Source: Mycolicibacterium iranicum | GTDB lineage: Bacteria > Actinomycetota > Actinomycetes > Mycobacteriales > Mycobacteriaceae | Assembly (NCBI RefSeq): GCF_014190915.1 | Contig: NZ_JACHVU010000009.1 | Span: 62,001 to 126,000 of the forward strand | Length of the DNA stretch: 64,000 nt | Direction of reading: 5' to 3' | In this document: one piece after another, positions 1-9,308 of the stretch | Numbering within the stretch: position 1 is the stretch's first letter | How the letters are laid out: every line of letters starts with the position of its first letter | The notes under the pieces: generated by a model | The model's input: the letters and a program-made list of their open reading frames with translations, nothing else | What the model was told of the DNA's origin: nothing | Database searches by the model: none | Made by a program: the position numbers and the translations under genes

Positions 1-750
1 TGTGGCGCGCTGCGAGCGCCAACTCGTCGGGATGGCCGACCCGGTGGGGCCCGGGAGCTCGAGCGGCTCGGGCGGGTCTTTCATCACCGAACGCCAGTAC
101 GTCACGTCGTCGTCGTCAGACCCCTGGACGGGCGCGGCCGCGCGGGGGGCGGGTGTCAGCTCCTGCCCGGTGTAGGCCCGGGTGAGGTCGCCGAAGAACA
201 CCTCCCAGGATCCGTCGTCCCAGGCGATGTGGTGGGCGACCAGGAGCAGGACGAGTTCGGTTGCGCCCGTTCGGATCACCGTGATCCGCAGCGGGGACTC
301 CGAGCCGAGGTCGAAGGGTTTGGCGAATTCGCGCTGGGCCAGCACTTCGAGCCGGAGTTGGCGGGCGCGTTCGGACAGGTCGGAGAGGTCGTGGTCGGCC
401 CACCCGGGTGTCAGGTCGGGGTGCACGGTGGGGACGGGCATGCCAGGCTCGCCCGAGTCGTCGGACTGCTGGGTGTAGGTCGTGCGCAGGATGCTGTGGC
501 GCCGCGCGACGGCGTCGACGGCGTCGTGGAGTCTCGCCACGTCGACCTCGCCCGTGATGCGGTAGGACAGGCAGACGTTGAGCAGGGCACCGCTGGGGTC
601 GGTCGCGTGGACGAACCACATGCGTAGCTGGCCCTCGGTCAGCGCGGTGTCGTCGACGGTGTCCTCGGCCCCGGCGGCGAGCCCGCGCTCCTGCAGCCGG
701 CGGCGCAGCAGCTCGAGTCGCCGGTCGTCCAGCGTGTCGATGTCAGTCAC
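1..750 (-). CDS. mbtE: MbtE, mycobactin NRPS, N-terminal part (cut by window edge)
   Basis: First 250 residues of a nonribosomal peptide synthetase that condenses a lysine-derived unit in mycobactin assembly. The reading frame is open from a GTG at 750 to base 1. It begins with a charged segment and becomes a condensation domain: TEGQLRMWF near residue 38 and the catalytic motif HHIAWDDG at residues 173-180 (HHxxxDG type). The start overlaps the end of mbtD by 8 bases, so it is translationally coupled as the fifth gene of the leftward operon. Adenylation and carrier domains would lie outside the window. The mbtE name rests on the order B-T-C-D-E, as in other mycobacteria, plus the domain; the substrate cannot be read here. 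Confidence 0.85.
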   Translation of the reverse strand, partial: MTDIDTLDDRRLELLRRRLQERGLAAGAEDTVDDTALTEGQLRMWFVHATDPSGALLNVCLSYRITGEVDVARLHDAVDAVARRHSILRTTYTQQSDDSGEPGMPVPTVHPDLTPGWADHDLSDLSERARQLRLEVLAQREFAKPFDLGSESPLRITVIRTGATELVLLLVAHHIAWDDGSWEVFFGDLTRAYTGQELTPAPRAAAPVQGSDDDDVTYWRSVMKDPPEPLELPGPTGSAIPTSWRSQRAT

Positions 751-3661
751 TCGGAGATTCCACTCTCTCTGAAAGTTCAGCAATCAGGTCTGTTCCGGTG
801 ATGCCGCCCAGCAGTCTCGCCAGCCCGACGGTGCGGCCGGTGACCCGTTTGAGCCTCTTGCGCAGGTCCAGGGCGAGCAGCGAGTCGACGCCCAGGTCGA
901 ACAGCGACGAGTCCAGGTCGAGTTCGTGCGCGTCCACGTCGAGGACGACGGCGAGCTGGCTGCGGACCGCGGCAGGCGCGTCCATCGGCTCATCGCTGTC
1001 CTGTTGTGCGGCAGCGGCGACGGGCTTCTGGTTGCCGAAGAACACCCGGATCCGGTCGGGGTCTGCCGCGAGCACCAGAGGGTCGTACGCGAAGGTGCGC
1101 AGACTGGCCTCCACCGCGAGTGCGGGGTTCATCTGACGCAATCCGGTGCGCTCGACCCTGGCGATCTCGGCGGCGTCGACGATCCCGCTGCCCTCCCACA
1201 GACCCCACCGGATCGCGGTGCAGGTGCGCCCCTCTGCCCTGAGGCGGGCCGCCATGACGTCGAGCATCCTGTTCGCGGCCGCGTAGGCGGCCACCCCTTT
1301 GCCGCCCCACACCCCGGTGACCGAGGAGCACAGCAGAATCGGCGTCGTGTCGCGCAGGGGCCAGACCCGAATCAGGGATTCCAGGCCGCTGATCTTGGCG
1401 GCCGCCATGTCCTTCAGGTGGAGCCCGGTGATGTTCTCGCGGTCGGCGAACGTCGCCGTTCCCGCCGCGTGCACCACCAGCGTGGCTCCGTCGCCCCCAT
1501 GCATGGCCGCGGCCTCGGCGAGCTGCGCGTCGTCGGTGAGATCACAAGCGGTGGAGAGGATCTCGGTACGGGAGCCGTCGAGGTGCAGAGGTTCGCCAGC
1601 CCGTCGGCTCAGGAGCACGATACGTTTGGCCCCCCTGGCGGCCAGGAACCGTGCGTAGCTTCTGCCGATGGCGCCCGACCCGCCGGTGATCACGACGTTG
1701 TCCAGGACACCGGAGGCGAGCTGCCACGGCGAGGCGAAGGCCGGCTCGTCACCGAGGGTGCGTTCGTAGAAGCCGCCGGCGCGGACCGCGTACTCGCCGG
1801 CGCCGCCGACGATCACCTCCAGGGCCGCGGTGACCTCGTCCGGTGTGGCGTCTGCGGCCAGGTCGAGGTGGTGGAAGTTCTGGTCAGGGTGCTCGAATCC
1901 GAGGCTGCGGTGCATCGCCGCGAGCGCGGCGTGCGCGAGCCCGGGAACCGGGTCACCGGGGCTGACCTGTTCGGCATCGGTGGTGAGCAGCCACACGTCC
2001 CGGCATCGGGGCCCGAAACCGCAGGCGTAATCGAGGAATCCGGAGTCGATCCCGTCGGCCAGCCCTGCGATCGCGTCGGCGACGCCGTCCCGGGCGGCGG
2101 CCGGGGCGACGGCGATCACGAGGTCGGCGTCGGACACGGTGGCCGGTGTGGCACCCGGATGGCGGGCCACGGCGTCGTGCACCGCCGCCGAGGTGGGTGA
2201 CGGGCCGCCGACATCGACGACGGCGATACGGCGGGTGGCGGTGCGGCTCCCGTCCGGAACGACCGGTTTCCAGACCTCGGCGGTCACGGTCAGGCCCTGG
2301 ATGGGCGGCAGGGGTTCGGGCGCGGCCCACAGGTGCTCCCTGCGCATCGCCGCGCCCGGGAAGCCGTGCAGCGACGTCCGCTCGGCGCCCAGCCAGTCGG
2401 CCCACCGATAGCCGGTGTCGGCGGCCGCCGCGGTGACGATGTTCGCCGAGAGAGTGTCCACGACCGGGCGATCGCGACGGCCCGACCCGACGAGCACGAT
2501 CGGCTCGTCACGTCCGGTCCGCTCGACGCCGTCCTCGATGGCGAAGAGCAGCGACGGGTGCGCCGACATCTCGATGAAGCTGTCCGCGTGCATGTCGAGT
2601 GCGGACCGCACCGCCTTGTCGAACCGGATGGTGTTGCGCAGGTTGGCATACCAGTAAGACCCGAATTCGGTGCCCGGTGCGACCACCGACCCGGACGCCG
2701 ACCCGACGAACTGCACGGGCGAGTCGGCGAAACGCGACGGGGGCAGAGCACGCAGCAGGTCCTCGCGGCGCGACTCCATCGCCGTGGTGTGCGCCGGGAA
2801 GCTCATCGCGAGCGCCCGCGCGAACTGGCCGCGGGCCTGCACCGCGGCGACCAGGTTCTCGATCGCCTGCCGCTCCCCCGAAACCGCCACGGACGCCGTG
2901 GCGTTGACCGCGGACAGTTCCAGCCAGCCGTCGACCTCGGTGAGCAGCTGCTCGGCCTGGCCCGCCTCGAGGCCGAGCACCGCCACCCCGTGGTCACCCG
3001 GGATGGACTCGATGGCGCGGGCCCGGGCCGCAAGGACGGCGATCGAATCGGCGAGCGTGATGGCGCCGGCCACGTAGGCCGCGGCGACCTCCCCCAGGCT
3101 GTGGCCGATGGTCAGGTCGGGCGAGATCCGGTGCGCGCGCCACACCGCGGCCAGCGCCAAGGAATGCACGAATTGCGCACCCTGCAGCTCGAACTGGGAC
3201 ACCGGGTCCGACGCGGCGGCGGTGGTCAGGAAGCGCAGCGGGGACGGCAGACCGGCCACGCGGAAAGCGGCGTCGAGCCGGTCCGCCTCGTCGCGGTAGG
3301 CCGGGAGCCTGCGGTAGGACTCGGCCCCCATCGACGGCCATTGGCCCCCCTGCCCCGGGAACACGAATGCGGTACGACCGGCACTGCGTCGCGACGACCG
3401 CTCCACCAGGGGATGGGGTTGTCCGGTGGCGACGGCGCGCAGGGCGTCGGCGAGTTCGGCGGCGTCACGGGCCCGCAGCACCGCGCGATGGCGGCGCACC
3501 CGCCGTGTGGCGGCCAGTTCGGCGGCGACCTGCGCGGGCTCGCAACGGCGCCTTTCGACGTAGCCGAGGATCGCCCGGGCCTCCTCAGCGAGGAGATCGT
3601 CGGCGTGCGAGGTGAGGACGACGGGCACCCGTCCGTCGGGCAGTCGTGCGCAGGACATCAC
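743..3661 (-). CDS. mbtD: MbtD, mycobactin polyketide synthase (AT-KR-ACP)
   Basis: 972-aa partial PKS module working with the ketosynthase MbtC to build the beta-hydroxy acid unit of mycobactin. Domains in order: a linker, an acyltransferase (FPGQGGQWPSMG near 100, GHSLGE active-serine motif near 190), a ketoreductase (Rossmann motif ITGGSGAIG near 650 and the tyrosine of AAYAAAN), and a C-terminal acyl carrier protein with the phosphopantetheine serine in GVDSLLAL (Ser927). No ketosynthase is present, as expected, because MbtC supplies it. The start is GTG at 3661 (GTGA overlap with the mbtC stop) or the next codon, ATG at 3658. Length is close to M. tuberculosis MbtD (about 1,000 aa). Confidence 0.93.
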   Translation of the reverse strand: MMSCARLPDGRVPVVLTSHADDLLAEEARAILGYVERRRCEPAQVAAELAATRRVRRHRAVLRARDAAELADALRAVATGQPHPLVERSSRRSAGRTAFVFPGQGGQWPSMGAESYRRLPAYRDEADRLDAAFRVAGLPSPLRFLTTAAASDPVSQFELQGAQFVHSLALAAVWRAHRISPDLTIGHSLGEVAAAYVAGAITLADSIAVLAARARAIESIPGDHGVAVLGLEAGQAEQLLTEVDGWLELSAVNATASVAVSGERQAIENLVAAVQARGQFARALAMSFPAHTTAMESRREDLLRALPPSRFADSPVQFVGSASGSVVAPGTEFGSYWYANLRNTIRFDKAVRSALDMHADSFIEMSAHPSLLFAIEDGVERTGRDEPIVLVGSGRRDRPVVDTLSANIVTAAAADTGYRWADWLGAERTSLHGFPGAAMRREHLWAAPEPLPPIQGLTVTAEVWKPVVPDGSRTATRRIAVVDVGGPSPTSAAVHDAVARHPGATPATVSDADLVIAVAPAAARDGVADAIAGLADGIDSGFLDYACGFGPRCRDVWLLTTDAEQVSPGDPVPGLAHAALAAMHRSLGFEHPDQNFHHLDLAADATPDEVTAALEVIVGGAGEYAVRAGGFYERTLGDEPAFASPWQLASGVLDNVVITGGSGAIGRSYARFLAARGAKRIVLLSRRAGEPLHLDGSRTEILSTACDLTDDAQLAEAAAMHGGDGATLVVHAAGTATFADRENITGLHLKDMAAAKISGLESLIRVWPLRDTTPILLCSSVTGVWGGKGVAAYAAANRMLDVMAARLRAEGRTCTAIRWGLWEGSGIVDAAEIARVERTGLRQMNPALAVEASLRTFAYDPLVLAADPDRIRVFFGNQKPVAAAAQQDSDEPMDAPAAVRSQLAVVLDVDAHELDLDSSLFDLGVDSLLALDLRKRLKRVTGRTVGLARLLGGITGTDLIAELSERVESPSD

Positions 3662-5007
3662 GCCGCCCTGCCCGCGGCGGCCTCCGGCACGGCGACGACG
3701 ACGTGGGTGTTCGTTCCGCTCATCCCGAACGCCGAGACCGCCCCGAGCCGTGCGCCGTCCGCGGCGGGCCAGGGCGTCAGCGTGGTCGCCAGCCGCAGAC
3801 CGGTGGTGTCCCAGTCGATCTCCCGGCTGCGGGCGTCCACGTGCAGCGTCGCAGGGATCGCGCCGTGTTCGCCGGCCAGGAGCACCTTGGCCAGACCCAG
3901 CGCTCCGGCCGCCGCCTGGGTGTGCCCCACGTTCGACTTGACCGACCCCAGCAGCGGACCCTCACCGGGTGTCCCCGCGCCGTAGGTGGCGGTGAGGGAG
4001 TTCAGCTCGGTGCGGTCCCCGAGTCGCGTACCGGTGCCGTGCCCCTCCACCATGCCGACGTCGTCCACGCGGACCCCGGCGGCCGTGATGGCACGCTGGA
4101 ACAGCCGCGCCTGCGCCCCCTCGCTGGGTGCGGTCAGACCGACAGACCTGCCGTCGGAGTTCACGCAGCTGGCGAGGACCTCGGCGAGGATCCGGCGGCC
4201 GTCCCGGAGGGCGGCCGACTTGCGTTGCAGGACGAACATTCCCGCACCTTCGGCCCACACCGTCCCGCTGGCGTCGGCACTGTAGGCCCGGCAGTGGCCG
4301 TCCTCCGACAGCGCGTGCTGCTTGGAGAACTCGACGAAATACCCCGGCGAGCCCATGACGCATACGCCACCGGCGAGCGCGAGATCGCTGTCCCCGGAAC
4401 GCAGCGCCTGGACGGCGACATGGAACGCCGACAGCGCCGAGGAGCACGACGTGTCCACGGTCATCGCAGGACCGGCCAGCCCGAGCGTGTACGCGATCCG
4501 GCCGGAGATGACGCCGAGCGACGTGCCGGTGATCAGATGCCCGCTGTGGTGCGAGAACTCGTCCATGTTCGGGCCGTACCGCATGTCCGACGCGCCGACG
4601 TAACACCCGACGTCGTGCCCGGCGAGATCGTCGGGGTTGATGTGCGCGCTCTCCAGGGCGCGCCAGGACACCCGCAGCGCGACACGCTGCTGGGGGTCCA
4701 TCGCGATCGCCTCGCGCCGCGAGATCCCGAAGAACTCCGGGTCGAACGAGCCGGCGTCGGTGAGGAATCCGCCCAGGTTGTGGATCTTCGCGAAGCCGTC
4801 GCGCTGCGACCCGTCGAACAGAGTGCGCAGCGACCACCCGCGGTCCTCCGGGAACGGCGTCAGGGCCTCGCGCTGCTCGGTGAGCAGAGTCCAGTAGTCG
4901 TCGACATCACTCACACCGCCCGGCGCTTCCACCGCCATCCCGACGACGACGACGGGGTCTTCGCGATCGGAACGCAGCGCACCGACGGGAGGAACCTCGT
5001 CGGTCAT
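3658..5007 (-). CDS. mbtC: MbtC, stand-alone ketosynthase of mycobactin synthesis
   Basis: 449-aa beta-ketoacyl synthase providing the condensing activity for MbtD. The triad is visible: Cys188 in VDTSCSSA, the histidine of VEGHGTGT near 320 and the histidine of KSNVGHTQ near 360. The frame extends upstream to 5112, but those 35 residues are arginine-rich out-of-frame read-through of mbtT. The real start is ATG at 5007, giving MTDEVPPVG and an ATGA overlap with the mbtT stop. Length matches M. tuberculosis MbtC (about 444 aa). It sits between mbtT and mbtD in one coupled operon. Confidence 0.94.
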   Translation of the reverse strand: MTDEVPPVGALRSDREDPVVVVGMAVEAPGGVSDVDDYWTLLTEQREALTPFPEDRGWSLRTLFDGSQRDGFAKIHNLGGFLTDAGSFDPEFFGISRREAIAMDPQQRVALRVSWRALESAHINPDDLAGHDVGCYVGASDMRYGPNMDEFSHHSGHLITGTSLGVISGRIAYTLGLAGPAMTVDTSCSSALSAFHVAVQALRSGDSDLALAGGVCVMGSPGYFVEFSKQHALSEDGHCRAYSADASGTVWAEGAGMFVLQRKSAALRDGRRILAEVLASCVNSDGRSVGLTAPSEGAQARLFQRAITAAGVRVDDVGMVEGHGTGTRLGDRTELNSLTATYGAGTPGEGPLLGSVKSNVGHTQAAAGALGLAKVLLAGEHGAIPATLHVDARSREIDWDTTGLRLATTLTPWPAADGARLGAVSAFGMSGTNTHVVVAVPEAAAGRAA

Positions 5008-5747
5008 GTGCAGCTCACCAGCTCGGCGACCTCGTCGAGGTGGTCGTCGAGAAAGAAGTGGCCGCCGTCGAACTGCGTGAAGGTGAATGCGCCGTTGGTG
5101 TGGTACTGCCACTGCCGCAACAAGTCCGGGGCGACCCGGTGGTCATGCAGGCCGCCAAGGACGTGGATGTCGGGGTCGATGCGCACGGCGCGGTCGCAGG
5201 TGTAGCGGTTGAAGGCCTGATAGTCGGCGCGGACCGCGGGCAGGAGGAGTTCGAGGAAGTCCTCGTCCTCCAGCAGCCGGGCATCGGTTCCGCCCATGTC
5301 GACGATGTCGGCCAGGATCTCGCGATCGCCGGTGGGTGCGGGCCGTGAGCCCGCGACAGTCGACGGCGCCTGACTGGCCGACGCCCACAGTTCGCGCACG
5401 GTGACTCCGCGTTGCGCGGACAGCCGGGAGAACTCGAAGCCGACCAGGGCCCCCATGCAGTGCCCGAAGAGGCGCACCGGCCCCAGTTGATTCCAGTCGG
5501 CGGCGGCGAGCATTTCCGAGGCGAGCTCGGCGACGGTGTCCGGCGCCGGGTGCGCGAGCCGTTCGCCCCGCTGGGGGTACTGCACGACGTAGGTGTCGAT
5601 TCCCCTGTCGGACAGCGTCTGAGCGAACGTGCGGTACGCCGCGGCCGCGCCTCCGGCATGGGGGAACACGAGCGTGGCCGTGCCGGGAGCACCCGGGAAC
5701 CGCTTGATCCACGGGGCGAGCTCGGGCGCACGCTGTTCGCCGATCAT
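5004..5747 (-). CDS. mbtT: MbtT, separate type II thioesterase of mycobactin synthesis
   Basis: 247-aa alpha/beta-hydrolase thioesterase (GrsT/type II family), overlapping the end of mbtB by four bases (ATGA). In M. tuberculosis the equivalent domain is the C-terminus of a ~1,414-aa MbtB; here, as in M. smegmatis, it is a separate gene, and MbtB plus this protein add up to a similar length. Family motifs are FPHAGG (29-33) and a C-terminal GGHFF with the catalytic histidine. The nucleophile elbow reads GHCMG with Cys97 where most relatives have serine (GHSMG); the codon is clearly TGC. The likely role is releasing or editing acyl intermediates on the carrier domains. Confidence 0.9.
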   Translation of the reverse strand: MIGEQRAPELAPWIKRFPGAPGTATLVFPHAGGAAAAYRTFAQTLSDRGIDTYVVQYPQRGERLAHPAPDTVAELASEMLAAADWNQLGPVRLFGHCMGALVGFEFSRLSAQRGVTVRELWASASQAPSTVAGSRPAPTGDREILADIVDMGGTDARLLEDEDFLELLLPAVRADYQAFNRYTCDRAVRIDPDIHVLGGLHDHRVAPDLLRQWQYHTNGAFTFTQFDGGHFFLDDHLDEVAELVSCT

Positions 5748-8700
5748 GGCGCGGTTTCCAGCGCGGACATGACCTCCGCGCCGTCCATGCCCGTGACCTC
5801 CAGGTAGAGCTCGGCGACTTCGGCCAGCCGCGACCCGTCCGCTTCGTTCGCGGTCAACCGGGCGGCCAGGGATGCGACGGTGCGGGCGGCGAAGATGTCG
5901 GCGACGGCCACGGTCGGTGTGTCGAGCCAGGTGCGGATCCGCGCGACGACCTGGGTGGCCAGCACGGAATCGCCGCCGATGGCGAAGAAGTCGTCGTCGG
6001 CGCCGACCCGGTCACGGCCCAGCACCGAACCCACGATCGCACTGAGCGCCGATTCGAGCGCGGTGGCCGGGGCGCGATAGCCGATGCCGGACAGGATCTC
6101 CGCGTCGTCGAGCAGCGCTGCGACAGCCGCGCGGTCGATCTTTCCGCCGACGGTGTACGGGATCGCGTCCGTGGTGACGATGATCTGCGGGATCATATGC
6201 GGCGCAACGACTTCGGCCATGGCCACGGCGAGTTTGCGTGGTTCCAGCCCCGCGGCGCCGGCGTCGGCGCTGACCAGTGCGGCCAGGACGGGCCGGCCGC
6301 CGTCCACCGACACCACCGAGGCCACCGCCGAATCGACCCCGGGCAGTGCACGCAGGGCCGCCTCGACGTCACCGAGTTCGACGCGGTAGCCGCTGATCTT
6401 GATGCGGTGATCGAGCCGGCCCACGAACTCGATGACACCGCCAGGCCGATAGCGCACCAGATCGCCCGTGCGATACCAGCGCAGGCCATCGTGCTCGACG
6501 AAACGCTCGGCCGTCAGGTCGGGACGGGCGCAGTAGCCGCGCGCGATCCCCCGTCCGCCCACCCACAGTTCGCCGGGCACCCAGTCGGGGCAGTCGCGCC
6601 CGTCGGCACCGACGACGCGGCACACGTTGTTGGGTAGGGGCACGCCGAGCGGCACCGACGTCCAGTCGTCGGGGATGTCCGCGACTTCGCAGATGGTGTT
6701 GTGGGTGGCGGTCTCGGTGGCGCCGCCAAGTCCGGCGAACCGCATGTGCGGCGCGCGCTTGCGCAGCGTGCGGACCAGTTCGGGACGTACCCAGTCACCG
6801 CCCGTCGGGACGACCCGCACCGACGACAGGTCACCGTCGACCTCGGCGAGCATCTCCAGCCAGCCGGGCATGAAGTGCAGCACCGTCACGGCATGCTGTT
6901 CGATGAGCCGGGCCCAGGCGTCGGGATCGCGACGGTCCTGTTCGTCGACGACGACGATCGAGCCGCCCGCGCGCAGCATCCCGAACACGTCGAGCACGGA
7001 GAGATCGCATTCGAGCGTGGACAGCGCCAGGCACCGGTCGTCGGCGCCGATGCCGAAGTGGCCGTTGATGAATTCGACGGTGTTCATCGCGGCGTCGTGG
7101 GTCATCTCGACACCCTTGGGCTCCCCGGTGCTCCCGGAGGTGAACAGGATGTACGCCAACTCCGTGGGCTCGACCGCGGGCGGGGTGAATCCACTCGCGC
7201 GGCTGCCGACCCTGATCGCTTCGGCGACGGTAAGTGCGGGCAGGGTGGTGGGCGGCTCGTCGCCGCAGACCAGCGCCATCCGCACACCGCCGTTGGCCAG
7301 CATGCGGGCAGCCCGCTCTGCCGGATGGTCCACGCCGACAGGCACATACGCCGCACCGAGGGACGCGATCGCGAGCAGCGCGATGACCTGCTCACGGTTC
7401 TTGGGCCCCATCACGGCCACGGTGTCGGCTCGGCGGACACCGGCCACGTCGAGTGCGGCAGCGACGGCGAGAACCTGTTCCCGCAGCTCGCCGTACGTCA
7501 GCGTGCCTGCGCTGCTGAACACCGCGGGCGCCTCGGGGTGTGCCTCGGCTCGGCGGAAGAAGCCGTCGTGCAGTGCGTCGCCGCTGGGCACGTCGGTGAC
7601 GGCGTTGACCACGTCGCGTTCGGCCTGCTGCTGGGCGGTCACCGCCGCCACATCCGGCCTCTCCCAGGCGGACTCGTCGGTGGCGAGCCTCTCCAGTTCG
7701 GCAAGGTGGTAGGCGAACATCGCGTCGGCGACACCCGGCCGGAACGCGTCCTCCCGGGTGTCCCAGTTGATCATCAGGCCGTCGGCGACAGGAGTGGCCT
7801 GGGCGTCGAGGAGCACCTGCGGCCCCTGGGAGATGGTCCACACCGGCCGCCCGAAATACTCGGCGACCCTGTCGGCGAACAGGTCTCCGAGGCCCAGCGC
7901 GCTGGTGTAGACGATCGGCGCGAGAATCGGGGTGCCGTGATGCCGGGTCAGGTCCCGCAGCACCGAGAGTCCCGAGTAGCTCGAATGCCGCGCGGTGGCA
8001 TGCAGCGTCTCCTGCAGCACACGGGCACGTGCGATCGGGGTGTCGGCGCCGGTGAGGTCGACGTCGAGCATGAGCGACGAGGTGAAGTCCCCGACGAGCT
8101 TGTCGACGTCGGGGTGGAACTGTTCGCGACCGAACATCGGCAGATTCAACAGGAATCGGCGATTCGTCGACCACCGCGCCAGCGTTCCGGCGTAGGACGC
8201 CGCGACTGCCATCGCCGGCGTGATCCCCCGCCGGTGCGCCGCCGCGAACAGCGCGTCGCGGGTGGCGACGTCGAAGATGTGCCAGCGACGGGTGCCGCGC
8301 CGCGGATCGGCCTGCTCCGAGCGCGGAACGAGCGGCAACGCCGGCCCCTCCGGCAGTTCGGGAATTCGCTCGGCCCACCACTGCCGGTCCTCGTCGGTCT
8401 CGGCGGTGGTGGCCGTCAGCGCGGCTCGGTACTCCCGGTAGGTGTAGCCGAGTTCGGGAAGCGTTGCGCCGCCGTAGAGTTCGGCGAGATCGGACATGAA
8501 GTTGCGGTAGCTGACGGCGTCGGCGGCCTGCATGTCCAGATCGACGTGCAGGCGGGTGCGGCCGTCGGGCAGCAGTGACAGCGAGATCTGCAGGACCTCA
8601 CCGTGCATGATCTGGTGCGATTTGGCGTCGCGGATCTCTTCGAGACGCAGTTCTGCCGAAGCCAGGTCGAGATTGCGAAAGTCGTGAACGGTGACGGGCA

Positions 8701-9196
8701 GCCCGCGGTCACTGATGCGCTGCGTCCCGTCGGGCAGGATCTCCACGCGCAGCATCGGGTGGCGGTCAGCCAGTTTCGCTGCCGCCGCGGACAGGCGCTC
8801 CGGATCGACACCCTCGCCGTCCAGTTCGATGTACAGGTGCGCCGCGACGCCGCCGAGTTGCTGATCGTCGTTGCGTCCCACCCACAGTGCGTGCTGGATC
8901 GGCGCCAGCGGAAAGGTGTCGCCGTCCGCGGCCGGCACTGCAGGGACCGCGACGTCCGGACCGGGCCCGGTGAACTCGCCGACGAGTTCCGTCCACGCCG
9001 CCACTGTCGGATTCGCGGCCAGCGCCGCGAAACCGACGTCGATGCCCTGGCGGCGCCACCGCCCGGACAGCGACATCATGCGGATGGAGTCCAGGCCCGA
9101 GGCGATCAGGTCGGCCTGCGGGTCGAGGTCGGTCGCACTCACGCCGAGAAGCTCAGCAACCTCTTCGCGCACGGACTGTGCAGTCGTCGACGTCAC
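5744..9196 (-). CDS. mbtB: MbtB, mycobactin NRPS (ArCP-Cy-A-PCP)
   Basis: 1,150-aa synthetase that accepts the aryl acid from MbtA and cyclises serine or threonine onto it to form the aryl-oxazoline. Domains: aryl carrier protein (Ser37 in GLDSIRMM), a cyclisation-type condensation domain with D-x4-D-x2-S at 221-229 instead of HHxxxDG, an adenylation domain (YILFTSGSTGEPKG core, YRTGD), and a carrier domain (FFAIGGDSVLATQ). The start is GTG at 9196 with a strong GGAGG at 9206-9210, nine bases away. It lacks the C-terminal thioesterase, which is encoded by the next gene. It is divergent from mbtA across two IdeR boxes. Confidence 0.95.
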   Translation of the reverse strand: MTSTTAQSVREEVAELLGVSATDLDPQADLIASGLDSIRMMSLSGRWRRQGIDVGFAALAANPTVAAWTELVGEFTGPGPDVAVPAVPAADGDTFPLAPIQHALWVGRNDDQQLGGVAAHLYIELDGEGVDPERLSAAAAKLADRHPMLRVEILPDGTQRISDRGLPVTVHDFRNLDLASAELRLEEIRDAKSHQIMHGEVLQISLSLLPDGRTRLHVDLDMQAADAVSYRNFMSDLAELYGGATLPELGYTYREYRAALTATTAETDEDRQWWAERIPELPEGPALPLVPRSEQADPRRGTRRWHIFDVATRDALFAAAHRRGITPAMAVAASYAGTLARWSTNRRFLLNLPMFGREQFHPDVDKLVGDFTSSLMLDVDLTGADTPIARARVLQETLHATARHSSYSGLSVLRDLTRHHGTPILAPIVYTSALGLGDLFADRVAEYFGRPVWTISQGPQVLLDAQATPVADGLMINWDTREDAFRPGVADAMFAYHLAELERLATDESAWERPDVAAVTAQQQAERDVVNAVTDVPSGDALHDGFFRRAEAHPEAPAVFSSAGTLTYGELREQVLAVAAALDVAGVRRADTVAVMGPKNREQVIALLAIASLGAAYVPVGVDHPAERAARMLANGGVRMALVCGDEPPTTLPALTVAEAIRVGSRASGFTPPAVEPTELAYILFTSGSTGEPKGVEMTHDAAMNTVEFINGHFGIGADDRCLALSTLECDLSVLDVFGMLRAGGSIVVVDEQDRRDPDAWARLIEQHAVTVLHFMPGWLEMLAEVDGDLSSVRVVPTGGDWVRPELVRTLRKRAPHMRFAGLGGATETATHNTICEVADIPDDWTSVPLGVPLPNNVCRVVGADGRDCPDWVPGELWVGGRGIARGYCARPDLTAERFVEHDGLRWYRTGDLVRYRPGGVIEFVGRLDHRIKISGYRVELGDVEAALRALPGVDSAVASVVSVDGGRPVLAALVSADAGAAGLEPRKLAVAMAEVVAPHMIPQIIVTTDAIPYTVGGKIDRAAVAALLDDAEILSGIGYRAPATALESALSAIVGSVLGRDRVGADDDFFAIGGDSVLATQVVARIRTWLDTPTVAVADIFAARTVASLAARLTANEADGSRLAEVAELYLEVTGMDGAEVMSALETAP

Positions 9197-9224
9197 ACCT
9201 ACCTACCTCCTCGAACGGCCGGAT

Positions 9225-9243
9225 TAAGTGCAGGCTGTCCTAA
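9225..9243. promoter_or_regulatory. IdeR (iron) box 1, mbtB side
   Basis: TAAGTGCAGGCTGTCCTAA matches 13 of 19 bases of the mycobacterial IdeR consensus TTAGGTTAGGCTAACCTAA, including the central AGGCT and the CCTAA arm. It lies 29 bases upstream of the mbtB start. Fe(II)-IdeR bound here would repress mbtB-E. Two adjacent IdeR sites between mbtA and mbtB are known in M. tuberculosis. Confidence 0.8.
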
Positions 9244-9244
9244 C

Positions 9245-9263
9245 TTCGAGGAGGCTACCCTAT
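9245..9263. promoter_or_regulatory. IdeR (iron) box 2, mbtA side
   Basis: TTCGAGGAGGCTACCCTAT matches 13 of 19 bases of the IdeR consensus and begins one base after box 1, 45 bases upstream of the mbtA ATG. The tandem pair covers the divergent promoter, so both arms of the locus should be shut off together when iron is sufficient. Confidence 0.78.
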
Positions 9264-9308
9264 ATTCGGGTCACCGAAAACTCCTACCCAGAGCGGCGAT
9301 TTTGACTG

